The notes beneath the pieces were generated by a model. That model was not told where the DNA came from. It saw only the letters and a list, made by a program, of their open reading frames with translations, and did no database searches. DNA of 64,000 nucleotides from an uncultured Bryobacterales bacterium (GTDB taxonomy: Bacteria; Acidobacteriota; Terriglobia; Bryobacterales; UBA6623), in contig CATOTH010000009.1 in the NCBI GenBank assembly GCA_951813065.1, forward strand, positions 124,001 to 188,000, given 5' to 3'. Each line of letters opens with the position of its first letter. The stretch's first letter is position 1. Made by a program: the position numbers and the translations under genes. Shown piece after piece: positions 44,691-52,634 of the stretch.

Positions 44691-45545
44691 GTGATCCACG
44701 ATTTGATCCTCTACAACGATGAGATCGTACCTAGCGACGCCGAGATTCTGCGTCCGGGGCAGGTGGGACTGTTTACCGGATGGGGTGTGTTCACGACGTT
44801 GCGGATCTATCGAGGCGTTCCATTCGCTTTCGAGCGGCACTGGGAGCGCCTGCGGCGGGACGCCTGCCTGCTGCACGTGGAGATTCCCGCCAGCCGTGAC
44901 GCCTTGAGATCACAGCTCATGGAACTGGTCGCCCGTAATGGTTGCCCCGAGTGCAAGCTGCGCCTCAACATCATGCGGAGCCAGGGCGGTCTGTTCGAAG
45001 GTCCGGGTTCGGGAAGGGTGACCGATGTGGTTGCTTTCACCGCCGACTTGACGGAGGGCCCCGAGGGCGCGAGACTCGGGATCCGCGAGAACGGCCGGCA
45101 CGCCGCCTCCCCGTTCGCCGGAACCAAGACATTGTCGTGGGTACAGAACCTGACGCTCTTCGAGGACGCCCGTCGAGATGGCTTCGCGGATGTTGTATTG
45201 CTCAACGAGCGGGGCGAGGTTTCCGAGTGCACCTCGGCGAACATCTTTGCGGTGCTCGACGGACTAACATGCACCCCGCCGTTGAAGAGCGGGTTGCTGC
45301 CGGGAGTGACACGAAAGGTGATGCTGGAGGATCTCGGGGCGCCAGTCGCGGAGAGGACCCTCTATCCGCAGGATCTCTACGCTGCCGACGAGGTGTTCAT
45401 CACGTCGTCGACGCGCGAACTCATGCCGGTGAACGGGATCATGGACCAATCGCTCAGAGCTACCTCATGGCCCGTCATGAAGAAGATCCGGACCGAGTTG
45501 CGGGGCTACATCGACCAGTACGTACAGCTAGCGCTCGCCGTCTAG
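44691..45545 (+). CDS. Class IV PLP aminotransferase (branched-chain or aminodeoxychorismate-lyase type)
   Basis: This 284-residue enzyme is of fold type IV. It begins IHDLILYNDEIVPSDAEI and has the GLFTGWGVFTTLRIY substrate motif. The PLP lysine is in FAGTKTLSWVQNL. The signature VLLNERGEVSECTSANIFAV is followed by GLLPGVTRKVMLE. These fit branched-chain aminotransferase, D-amino acid aminotransferase or 4-amino-4-deoxychorismate lyase; the sequence alone does not decide. The start is GTG at 44691. The last codon overlaps the stop of the convergent hydrolase gene in the shared CTAG. Confidence 0.88.
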   Translation: MIHDLILYNDEIVPSDAEILRPGQVGLFTGWGVFTTLRIYRGVPFAFERHWERLRRDACLLHVEIPASRDALRSQLMELVARNGCPECKLRLNIMRSQGGLFEGPGSGRVTDVVAFTADLTEGPEGARLGIRENGRHAASPFAGTKTLSWVQNLTLFEDARRDGFADVVLLNERGEVSECTSANIFAVLDGLTCTPPLKSGLLPGVTRKVMLEDLGAPVAERTLYPQDLYAADEVFITSSTRELMPVNGIMDQSLRATSWPVMKKIRTELRGYIDQYVQLALAV

Positions 45546-46432
45546 TCCGGCAAGAACCCGTTCGACTTCAGGAAACTCCGCATCGTCTTGTCGATCATGG
45601 ATACCTCGTTCGACGAGAATCCGCCGTGCCCGCCCCCAGGAATCGTGAGCAATTGATTCGGTACCCCGGCCGCATCGAGACGTTTGTGCAACTCGACCGC
45701 GTGCGAGTACGGCACGGCGTTGTCGGAGTCTCCATGGATCGTTAGGATTGGCGGGAGTCCCTTCCGGACGTGATGGATGGGAGAGACCGAGTCGGCGATC
45801 TCTTCCTTGTTGCGCTGGCTGCCGAGCCATGACACCGCGTAGCCTTTCTCGTTGGGCTTTCCCGCCATCAGGTCGGCCACGTCCGTGATGCCGTAGTGGT
45901 TGATGATCGCCGCCACTTTCGGTTTGACGCGCGAAATGCATTCCGCGTCGAAGCCTGCTGATTCGGACAGCATCCCGGTCGTGAGTGAAAGGTGTCCGCC
46001 GGCAGAGCGACCGGTGACGACGATGCGGTCGGTATCGAAGCCGTATTGCTCGGCGTTTCGCACGACCCATCGCAATGCGCACCGGCAGTCCTCGACCGCT
46101 GCCGGCGCGCGGGCGACCCTCCCGAGCCGATAGGCGACGTTGACCGCGTTGAAGCCCATCTCGAGGTAGGGCATGAGCGAGAGGATGGTGCCCTCCTTGG
46201 AACCGCCGACCCAGCCGCCACCATGGATGTAGATCACAGTCGGCCGAGGTGTCGACTTGTCTCGGTGCGTGTAGACGTCGAGCTTCTGCTCGACGTTGCT
46301 CGCTGTCTTGTATGTGATGTTGGCTCTCACGCCGTACTCGCTCCGGACCCATGCCGCGAACTCCGCCGCGTCACGCGGGAAGGCAGGGCAGGCGAGTAGC
46401 AGAGAGAACGCTAGAAGAACGGTTTGCCGCAT
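45542..46432 (-). CDS. Secreted alpha/beta hydrolase (BD-FAE/HSL-like esterase)
   Basis: This 296-residue protein has a signal peptide (about 1-19). The oxyanion motif is IYIHGGGWVGGSK (68-79), the nucleophile Ser143 is in GRSAGGH, the acid is near HGDSDNAVP and the His is in PGGGHGGF. It is typical of bifunctional feruloyl/acetylxylan esterase-like enzymes that remove acyl groups from polysaccharides. A good Shine-Dalgarno AAGGAG lies 7 bases before the ATG. The 42-bp divergent gap to holA contains a perfect inverted repeat. Two similar esterases occur at 52635 and 55226. Confidence 0.9.
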   Translation of the reverse strand: MRQTVLLAFSLLLACPAFPRDAAEFAAWVRSEYGVRANITYKTASNVEQKLDVYTHRDKSTPRPTVIYIHGGGWVGGSKEGTILSLMPYLEMGFNAVNVAYRLGRVARAPAAVEDCRCALRWVVRNAEQYGFDTDRIVVTGRSAGGHLSLTTGMLSESAGFDAECISRVKPKVAAIINHYGITDVADLMAGKPNEKGYAVSWLGSQRNKEEIADSVSPIHHVRKGLPPILTIHGDSDNAVPYSHAVELHKRLDAAGVPNQLLTIPGGGHGGFSSNEVSMIDKTMRSFLKSNGFLPD

Positions 46433-46445
46433 GGGTAGACTCCTT

Positions 46446-46461
46446 GAGGCGGCTACGCCTC
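46446..46461. repeat. Perfect inverted repeat between a hydrolase gene and holA
   Basis: Arms GAGGCG (46446-46451) and CGCCTC (46456-46461) enclose GCTA. It lies 14 bp upstream of the hydrolase ATG and just upstream of the holA start, so it could be an operator for either. Confidence 0.4.
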
Positions 46462-46474
46462 GAAATGCTAGGGT

Positions 46475-47530
46475 GTGGGCTTGAAGCCGCTGAGCCTCAT
46501 CAGGCAACTCAGGGCTGGGGCTGTGCCAGCCCCGGGGTACCTGTTTCTGGGGGCTGAGCCATTCTATCGCAGCCGTTGCCGCAACGCGATTCTGACAGCA
46601 GCATTGGGTGACGAACCGGACAGGGCTGCAATTGTCGAGATCGATCTCGCCGAAAAGCCGCTGAGCGACTTGTTCGAGGAAGCGCAGACGATGTCTCTGT
46701 TCTGTGCGGAAAGGGTGGTCATCGGCCGGAACGCGGAGCAGGCGGTGCCCAGCACAAGCGGCAAAGCCGCCAAGCAAGCCAGGGATTCAGTTGCGGACTA
46801 TTTCAGGGAATCTTCGCCTGACACGGTGGTCTTGATCGAAGTCACGAAGCTCGATTCCCGTGAGCGTGACGAGAAGAGAAGGCTTGCCCGGGCGGCGGAG
46901 TTCTTCGAAGCCGTTCCGGCCAAGGTGACGCTGGATGCGCTTACCGGGCAGGAAGCGCAGAACGTCGGGAAACACCTCGCGAAGCAGATGGGCTTGGATA
47001 TTCCGCAGGAAGTGCTGGGGAATTTGGTCGACATGCTGGGGGCCGACGCGTTTCGACTCGAGAACGAACTCCAGAAGTTGGAGCTCTTCGCAGGCGGAAA
47101 GCGCCAGATCACCCGAGCGGACCTCGAGGAATTAGTTCCCGAAGCCCGACATAGCGGGGTGTTCGAGTTCTCCCAGGCGTTGGCCGAGCAAGATCGCGAG
47201 AAGGCGCTGGAATTGCTGGACACAATGGCAAAGGCCGGGATGTACTGGCCAATGCAACTGAACCTTATTGCGGGGCTGTTCCGGCAGGCCTTGGCGGCGA
47301 AGGAACTGGGACTCCAAGAGGCGCGACAGATCACTGCCAGGTTCAAGGTGTACGGGCTGAACGCCTGGCCCGACAGGGCGCGACAGCTCGAAGGGATCGT
47401 GTCGCGGTTCGGCAAAGAAGAGTTGCGTGACGCGCTGGTAGCAATCTACGAGGCGGACCGCAGTCTGCGCAGCCCGTCCCCGGACGACCGAATCGCGGTT
47501 CAGATGCTAGTGATGAAGTTGACGCGCTGA
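46475..47530 (+). CDS. holA: DNA polymerase III delta subunit
   Basis: This 351-residue clamp-loader subunit opens the beta sliding clamp. The N-terminal AAA-like domain starts GAVPAPGYLFLGAEPFYRSR without a functional Walker A, as expected for delta. VVLIEVTKLDSRERDEKRRL lies in the Rossmann part. The collar-domain segment ALAEQDREKALELLDTMAKA and the C-terminal helices complete the family layout and length. The start is GTG at 46475, with TTG at 46481 possible. It is convergent with rpsT, 12 bp away. Confidence 0.93.
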   Translation: MGLKPLSLIRQLRAGAVPAPGYLFLGAEPFYRSRCRNAILTAALGDEPDRAAIVEIDLAEKPLSDLFEEAQTMSLFCAERVVIGRNAEQAVPSTSGKAAKQARDSVADYFRESSPDTVVLIEVTKLDSRERDEKRRLARAAEFFEAVPAKVTLDALTGQEAQNVGKHLAKQMGLDIPQEVLGNLVDMLGADAFRLENELQKLELFAGGKRQITRADLEELVPEARHSGVFEFSQALAEQDREKALELLDTMAKAGMYWPMQLNLIAGLFRQALAAKELGLQEARQITARFKVYGLNAWPDRARQLEGIVSRFGKEELRDALVAIYEADRSLRSPSPDDRIAVQMLVMKLTR

Positions 47531-47542
47531 AGGCGCTAGTGC

Positions 47543-47815
47543 CTAGGATGCGGCGTTTACCCTGTTCGCAGCCTTGGCGAGCGAGGACTTGATCCGATTG
47601 GCTTTGTTGCGGTGCAGGATGCCCTTCTGCACGGACTTGTCGACCAAGCTAACGGTCGGGTTGAGGAGCGCTCCGACCTCGTCGTTGCTGGTGGCTGCCG
47701 CCGCGGCACGGAACGCCTTGACCTTGGAGCGCAGTTGGGTCCTGCCGGTCTTGTTGCGCTCGTAGCGCCGCGCCGTCTGGCGGATGCGCTTTATTGCGGA
47801 CTTGTGATTTGCCAT
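47543..47815 (-). CDS. rpsT: 30S ribosomal protein S20
   Basis: This 90-residue basic helical protein binds 16S rRNA in the small subunit. It starts MANHKSAIKRIRQTARR and has the classic IHRNKANRIKSSLAK-like C-terminal segment (here ILHRNKANRIKSSLAKAANR). Length and composition match S20. The frame extends upstream to 47980 but that part is antisense to the spacer and is not family-like. It stands alone on the minus strand, convergent with holA. Confidence 0.97.
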   Translation of the reverse strand: MANHKSAIKRIRQTARRYERNKTGRTQLRSKVKAFRAAAAATSNDEVGALLNPTVSLVDKSVQKGILHRNKANRIKSSLAKAANRVNAAS

Positions 47816-47989
47816 ATCTCGCTGTTTCCAGCATAGCCTCGGTGCGCCAAGGGTGTCAAAGCTAATTGGCGCGGAGGAATGGCCGGTCGGAGTCCTGGAA
47901 CGCGAGGCCCGGAGAGTTGGGTCCAGCATGTCTGTCGCCGGCCTTGCCGATCGATGAAGCAGGAATGTACCTTGGAACACAGGTCTTCC

Positions 47990-48994
47990 ATGCCTGCCCT
48001 ATCCCCCCGGAGGAAGCAACAACTCCGGGACTTGCTCCTGGCTAACCTGACGTTGGTCGCGACCATGCTAGCTTCATTCGCTGGCGCGGCCCTGCTCTAT
48101 TCGTTCACTGCCAACGCACTTGTTCTTAGTGCCATTCCGATGTTGGCCGCGACGATTGGGGTCACGGCAGTTGCGGTTGCCGTCCATCCGGATGTGACGT
48201 GCGATGCCCTGGGGCTAGGCGGTAGGACGATTTCCGGCGCTTTCTGGGGCGCGTTGCTTGGCGCGGCGGCGTGCGCTCTTGCTGTTGTCATCTCGATTTC
48301 CTTGGATTGGGCGGTCTGGACGCCCGTGGATGCGTCCCTGCTGCGCTTTGACTGGCGAGAATCGCGGCTGGCCGGTTTGGCGCTGCTCTCGATCGGGGCG
48401 ATGGGCGAGGAACTGTTCATGCGCGGATTGCTGTTGCAATTCTTGGCACGCTCCGTGGGCCCTGTCGCGGCAATTGCCGCGACAGCTATAGCCTTTTCCC
48501 TTTTGCACTACGGAAACCCGGATTTCACGGAGGTCGCCCTGGTCAACACGGCCCTCTTCGGTGTTCTTTTCGGCCTGGCCGTTGTGCGAGGACGGTCATT
48601 GTGGCTCGCTTTCGGGCTTCACTTGGGATGGAACTTCGCTCAAGTAGCCTTGGGCGTCAACACCTCAGGCATTACAATAAGGCTGACTGACCTCAACTTC
48701 GAATCCCGAGGAGCTGGCTGGCTGGCTGGAGGGGACTATGGCTTGGAAGGCGGAGTCTTGGCGACATGCATGGCGGTACTGCTTGCCGGTATCGTCTTGG
48801 CGCGCCCGCGATGGCGCGGCCCGGAACGAATGTTCTGGGAAGGCCCTTTCGAAGGGAGGGCTGAAACGGCCGGCGCTGCGGATACCATGCTTGGCAATCT
48901 GTCTGGCCGCGGTGGCGATTCCGGCGGCGCAGGCGAAGACGGAAACGCTGACGGCGACACAGCGCACCGAACTCATTCGCAACCTGAACGCTGA
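47990..48994 (+). CDS. CPBP family intramembrane metalloprotease
   Basis: The protein is about 334 residues with eight or so hydrophobic segments. The CPBP (Abi/CAAX protease-like) motifs are GEELFMRGLLLQ (EExxxR), FSLLHYGNP (conserved His) and FGLHLGWNFAQ (HxxxN). Such proteins cleave or bind partners within the membrane. The start is 47990 or 47954. From about 48860 the residues become Gly/Arg-rich and low in quality while the next gene's signal peptide begins in another frame, so the true C-terminus may be a read-through tail. Confidence 0.85.
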   Translation: MPALSPRRKQQLRDLLLANLTLVATMLASFAGAALLYSFTANALVLSAIPMLAATIGVTAVAVAVHPDVTCDALGLGGRTISGAFWGALLGAAACALAVVISISLDWAVWTPVDASLLRFDWRESRLAGLALLSIGAMGEELFMRGLLLQFLARSVGPVAAIAATAIAFSLLHYGNPDFTEVALVNTALFGVLFGLAVVRGRSLWLAFGLHLGWNFAQVALGVNTSGITIRLTDLNFESRGAGWLAGGDYGLEGGVLATCMAVLLAGIVLARPRWRGPERMFWEGPFEGRAETAGAADTMLGNLSGRGGDSGGAGEDGNADGDTAHRTHSQPER

Positions 48995-49676
48995 ATTCGG
49001 CACGGCCAAGGTCCAGATTCCCAGATCCAAGAGGCCGCTGGTCTTGAGACCGAACGGACAGTACGACTTCAATCAGTGGTCCGAGGCCATGACGAAGTTC
49101 GGGCCGGCAGCTCGTGTCGGGGACCTCGTGCAAATCACGGCGATCCGGTTCGAAGGCAAGAAGCTTGTATTCGACATCAACTACGGCATGAATGGCGGTC
49201 GCAAGTGGTGGCATCGAATCCAGGTCGGCGGCGCTGCTGGCAGGGGGACGTCTCTGGGCGCGACCCAGAACACTCATGCGCCGGGAGGAACGAAGCTTGC
49301 ACTGGTATTCCCGGAGGCTATTCCGGTCAAGTCGGCCGCGGATTTTAAGGCCATGCTCAAGCCGGTCCTTGATTTTGAGCGACGCTCGGCCACCGAACTG
49401 TTTCTCGACACGATCGACGCGAAGTTCCGCGAAGCGATCGAGAGGAAGGAAGTGATCGAGGGCATGGACAAGGAGATGGTCCTGCTCGCGAAGGGGAGGC
49501 CGGTCAAGAAGGTCCGGGATTTCAAAGACGGCGTCGAGACAGAGGATTGGATCTACGGAGAGCCGCCGGGAGAGATCGTGTTCGTGACGTTCCTCAATGG
49601 CGATGTGATCGGCGTCAAGGAAAGCCACGCGGCGATCGGCGGCTGGGTCAAGGAGACGCAGCAAATCGAGCGCTGA
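48738..49676 (+). CDS. Secreted hypothetical protein overlapping the CPBP protease gene
   Basis: The clear part of this protein begins at about residue 42 with a signal peptide (KRPALRIPCLAICLAAVA, cleavage after AAQA). About 245 residues rich in beta strands follow (DLVQITAIRFEGKKLVFDIN, EIVFVTFLNGDVIGV). I recognise no domain. The only ATG in frame is at 48738, deep inside the CPBP gene, and the 41 residues it adds look out of frame. A CTG at 48861 sits at the start of the signal peptide, directly after GGGAGGG. The functional start is therefore unresolved. The body ends at 49676 and faces gldA. Confidence 0.65.
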   Translation: MAWKAESWRHAWRYCLPVSSWRARDGAARNECSGKALSKGGLKRPALRIPCLAICLAAVAIPAAQAKTETLTATQRTELIRNLNAEFGTAKVQIPRSKRPLVLRPNGQYDFNQWSEAMTKFGPAARVGDLVQITAIRFEGKKLVFDINYGMNGGRKWWHRIQVGGAAGRGTSLGATQNTHAPGGTKLALVFPEAIPVKSAADFKAMLKPVLDFERRSATELFLDTIDAKFREAIERKEVIEGMDKEMVLLAKGRPVKKVRDFKDGVETEDWIYGEPPGEIVFVTFLNGDVIGVKESHAAIGGWVKETQQIER

Positions 49677-49720
49677 GGCGCGACGCGCGACCTTAGGAGA
49701 TCCCAGGACAAAGCCCGGGC

Positions 49721-50827
49721 TCAGTGTGCCAGCTTCCAGCGCTGACCCAACGCGTCGGCGGCTCGGATCGCGTCGCGAACCATCTCAGATTGCACTTCGA
49801 ACGGTTCGTTATGGATTGTCTCGGTGTCTGCGGTCGAGCGCTTCGCAACGGCATCAAGCATGTCGGCGTCCGACGCGAGCAATCCGATGTCAGCGAGGGT
49901 GATCGGGAGTCCGACGGCATGCGAGAAGGTAAGCACCTCGTCAATCTCGGTGCTCGCCTTGCCTTCCAGTACGAGCTGGACCAGGGTCCCGAAGGCCACC
50001 TTCTCCCCGTGATAGTAGGCGTGAGTGCCGTCCGCGACTGTCAGGCCGTTGTGAACGGAGTGGGCAGCAGCGAGGCCGGAAGACTCGAATCCTAGCCCTG
50101 AGAGCAGCGTGTTGGCTTCGACAAGACGTTCCAGCGCGGGCGTGACGGCCTGTCGCTCGGCGGCGGCGAGGGCGTTGTAACCGTCTTCGATCAACGTGCG
50201 ATAGCAGAGTTCCGCCAACGCCAGCGCGCTACGGGTCGACGCTCCGCCCCGCATGTTTTTCACGCGTCCCTCGACGCACGTGCGGGCCTCGAACAGAGTC
50301 GCTAGGGCGTCGCCCATACCCGACACCAGCAGCCGGGGCGGTGCGCAGGCGATGACCTTGGTGTCCACCAGCACCAGATCTGGATTGCGTGCGTAGACGC
50401 GGTAATCCACCATTTGCCCGTGGTCGTTGTACAGGACCGACAGCGCGGAGCAAGGTGCGTCGCTGGATGCCACGGTCGGGCAGTTCACGACAGGCAAGCG
50501 GAGGTCGGCAGCGACCGCTCGGGCCGTGTCGAGCACCTTTCCGCCACCAGCGCCGACGATTACCTGTGCTCCCGAATCCTTGGCTGCTTCCTTGACTTCT
50601 TCGATTTCCTGATGGCTACATTCTCCGCCGAAGGGGCGGACCGAGAAGTCGATGCCTGCATCTCCGAATGTCTTCCGCCACGTGCCGGCAAGCTTGGCGG
50701 AAGCGCTTTTTCCGGCCAGAACCATGGCCGGACCCGAAAGGCCGATCCGCTGCATTTCCGGCCCCAATGATTTGGTGGCGTCCGGTCCCTGGGTGTAGCG
50801 CGAAGGGGAAGAGAATACCGATATCAT
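49721..50827 (-). CDS. gldA: Glycerol dehydrogenase
   Basis: This 368-residue group III metal-dependent alcohol dehydrogenase oxidises glycerol to dihydroxyacetone with NAD. It shows the NAD loop VIVGAGGGKVLDTARAVA, NCPTVASSDAPCSALSVLY, the metal site PRLLVSGMGDALATLFEA (Asp) and the two histidine motifs AAHSVHNGL and YYHGEKVAFG. Length and order fit GldA. The ATG at 50827 starts MISVFSSPSRY. It lies upstream of, and divergent from, the tRNA-Gly gene. Confidence 0.92.
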   Translation of the reverse strand: MISVFSSPSRYTQGPDATKSLGPEMQRIGLSGPAMVLAGKSASAKLAGTWRKTFGDAGIDFSVRPFGGECSHQEIEEVKEAAKDSGAQVIVGAGGGKVLDTARAVAADLRLPVVNCPTVASSDAPCSALSVLYNDHGQMVDYRVYARNPDLVLVDTKVIACAPPRLLVSGMGDALATLFEARTCVEGRVKNMRGGASTRSALALAELCYRTLIEDGYNALAAAERQAVTPALERLVEANTLLSGLGFESSGLAAAHSVHNGLTVADGTHAYYHGEKVAFGTLVQLVLEGKASTEIDEVLTFSHAVGLPITLADIGLLASDADMLDAVAKRSTADTETIHNEPFEVQSEMVRDAIRAADALGQRWKLAH

Positions 50828-50956
50828 GCTCAGGATTGTAGCCCCGCGCGGGGCAGAGAAGGCTCGCAAGATCCCTTTCCACGGATTGACGAATTGCCGA
50901 CCCGGAGGACGCTTGCGAGCGGTTCCGTTCGGGATTTCAGTCCCGGAGACGCGTGC

Positions 50957-50962
50957 TAGACT
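50957..50962 (+). promoter_or_regulatory. Candidate -10 element for tRNA-Gly
   Basis: TAGACT at 50957-50962 would place the start about four bases before the mature tRNA. The -35 region at 16-17 bp (ATTTCA/TTTCAG) is weak. A small CGGGA/TCCCG hairpin lies just upstream. Confidence 0.35.
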
Positions 50963-50972
50963 ACTTCCCAGA

Positions 50973-51047
50973 GCGGGAGTAGTTCAGTGGTAGAACGTCA
51001 GCTTCCCAAGCTGAATGTCGCGGGTTCGATCCCCGTCTCCCGCTCCA
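50973..51047 (+). tRNA. tRNA-Gly (anticodon CCC), CCA encoded
   Basis: The acceptor stem GCGGGAG pairs with CTCCCGC (51037-51043). A D-arm with GTTCAGTGGTAGAAC, an anticodon arm TCAGC-TTCCCAA-GCTGA with anticodon CCC, and a T-arm GCGGG-TTCGATC-CCCGT follow. The discriminator is T and CCA is at 51045-51047. It reads GGG codons. The next gene in the minus direction is a Fic pseudogene, and a degenerate copy of the T-arm region occurs at 52467. Confidence 0.96.
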
Positions 51048-51118
51048 TGCCTGGAACAAGCTAGTCTCCGCCATTGGTACCTTCGGGCGCTGGCCAGCGA
51101 ATCGCGAGAGTACTGCAT

Positions 51119-52236
51119 TCAAGCGAGGCGGCGCGCGATTTCATAGCTAGTGCTGCGTCCACCGGCCTTGCTCCGCCTGAGGATTCCTCGTTCGACAAGA
51201 CCATTGATGTCACGGAGAGCCGTGTCCTGGGAGCATTTCGCGATCTTGCCCACTTCGACGTTGTCAGATTGCCTCGGAATCCTTCGAGCAGATGGTCGAG
51301 CATCTTCCGCTGACGCTCATTGACCGGCACGGTGCGAACCGATTCCCAGAAGCGTGCCTTGGTTAGCACTGCTTCAAGCATGTCTTGCGCCCCGTCGATG
51401 GCTCTTCCGAGGCATCCGAAGAACCAAAGCATCCACCGCGTGACCTCCAGCGTTGATGTCTGCGTCCTCTTCAGAGTCTCGTAGTAGTCAGCACGCTCCC
51501 GGCGTATTTGGGCGGACATGCTGTAGAAGCGCTGTGCGGTCTTCTCCGAGCGCGCGAGAAGCATGTCGGCGAGGGCACGGGCGACGCGCCCGTTCCCGTC
51601 ATCAAGCGGGTGAATCGTAACGAATCACAAGTGTGCCAGTGCAGCCTGCGACACGTTGTCAGTCGTTGCCGAGGCGTTGAACCAATCCAGAAACATGGCC
51701 ATTTCGCGATCGAGCCGGTTCGTTGCCGGCGCCTCGAAATGAACCCGCTCGTGGCCAATGGGGCCCGAGACGACTTGCATCGGGCCGGTCGCGTCGTCTC
51801 GCCAGGCCCCGACGTGGATGCGTCTCGTGCCACTCCGGCCAGTCGGGAAAAGGGAGACGTGCCACACAAAGAGCCTTTCAGCCGTCAACGCCCGGCTATA
51901 GTGACCCGTCGCATCGAGCATCATCTCGACGATGCCTTCAACTTCGCGGGCTGGCTGCTTGAGCCCGGCAATGTCGAGGCCAAGACGCCTTGCAATCGAG
52001 GATCGGACCTGTTCCGCGTCCAACTCTTTCCCTTCGATCTCGCTTGTCTTGAGGACGTCTTCCGTGAGTGTCCGAAGGACCGCCTGCTGCCTCAGATCGA
52101 ACCCGAGCGACTCCATGCGACCGATCAAGCGGCCCTGTTGATGGCGAAGAGCGGCCAGCGGCTTCAGCAGAGCATCCTGGCTCCACGTCAAGGCGGGCCA
52201 GTCCGGCAACTCGTGGATGTACGTCGGTGACGCCAT
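51119..52236 (-). pseudogene. Fic family protein gene with nonsense codon and frameshift
   Basis: The N-terminal part (203 residues) matches Fic/DUF4172 proteins (TYIHELPDWPALTWSQDALL). The reading then meets TGA at 51627-51625, exactly where relatives have Trp in AHLWFVTIHP. The same frame continues with the catalytic motif IHPLDDGNGRVAR, so the stop is a single TGG-to-TGA change upstream of the AMPylation site. At about 51247-51250 one base is missing (SKWA then out of frame). In the shifted frame the C-terminal winged helix KIAKCSQDTALRDINGLVER continues to a stop at 51119-51121. Fic proteins AMPylate targets and can be toxins; this copy should yield only a truncated protein without the active site. 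Confidence 0.88.
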
Positions 52237-52267
52237 CGTGTGGCTTCCGCGGGCATTGTGGCACTAA

Positions 52268-52310
52268 TCTCCGCATATTATGCGGTGAATAGATGGACCT
52301 TTCTCCGCAT
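52268..52310. promoter_or_regulatory. Operator-like repeats upstream of the Fic gene
   Basis: A perfect 15-bp inverted repeat CCGCATATTATGCGG spans 52271-52285. TCTCCGCAT occurs at 52268-52276 and again at 52302-52310. They lie 32-75 bp upstream of the Fic ATG at 52236. A repressor such as the winged-helix end of Fic itself could bind here (inference). Confidence 0.5.
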
Positions 52311-52466
52311 TAGCTGTTATCGGGTTGACGGCCCCACTCGGATCGGTTACCGAGAGGGAGAAGTTGTCGTATGGAGACTAGCGGGCTCAGAGAGCCGTAG
52401 GCCAGCGTTGTTTGACTCCAGGATCTCTGGTGGCAACACGTGACTATTCAGGCTGGATTCCGGGAG

Positions 52467-52482
52467 TTCGATCCTCGTCTCC
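52467..52482 (+). repeat. Degenerate copy of the tRNA-Gly 3' end (possible att remnant)
   Basis: This sequence matches 15 of 16 bases of the tRNA-Gly T-arm and acceptor region at 51025-51040 (TTCGATCC, one mismatch, CGTCTCC). The flanking bases GGGAG upstream and a CTCA after the acceptor-like CTCCGGG also look tRNA-like. It could be one end of a tRNA-targeted insertion holding the Fic gene, or the remnant of another tRNA. The rest of 52311-52634 shows no gene. Confidence 0.45.
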
Positions 52483-52634
52483 GGGCTCAAGTTGACAGAA
52501 CAGGCAGCTAGGCCGGGAGTTGGTAGGGCGCCAAGAGTCGGGATAGCCGCTTGACTGCATCCAAGCGACGGTCGGCATCGGCTTGCGCGTGAGGGGCATG
52601 TTTCCGGAACGTTCAGGGGCCAGGATACCCCGGT

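Noticed and set aside
51625-51627. TGA read as tryptophan (recoding) in the Fic gene
   Set aside because: Intact genes in the window use TGA as a normal stop (for example rnc and the response of ATGA overlaps), and the Fic gene has a second lesion.
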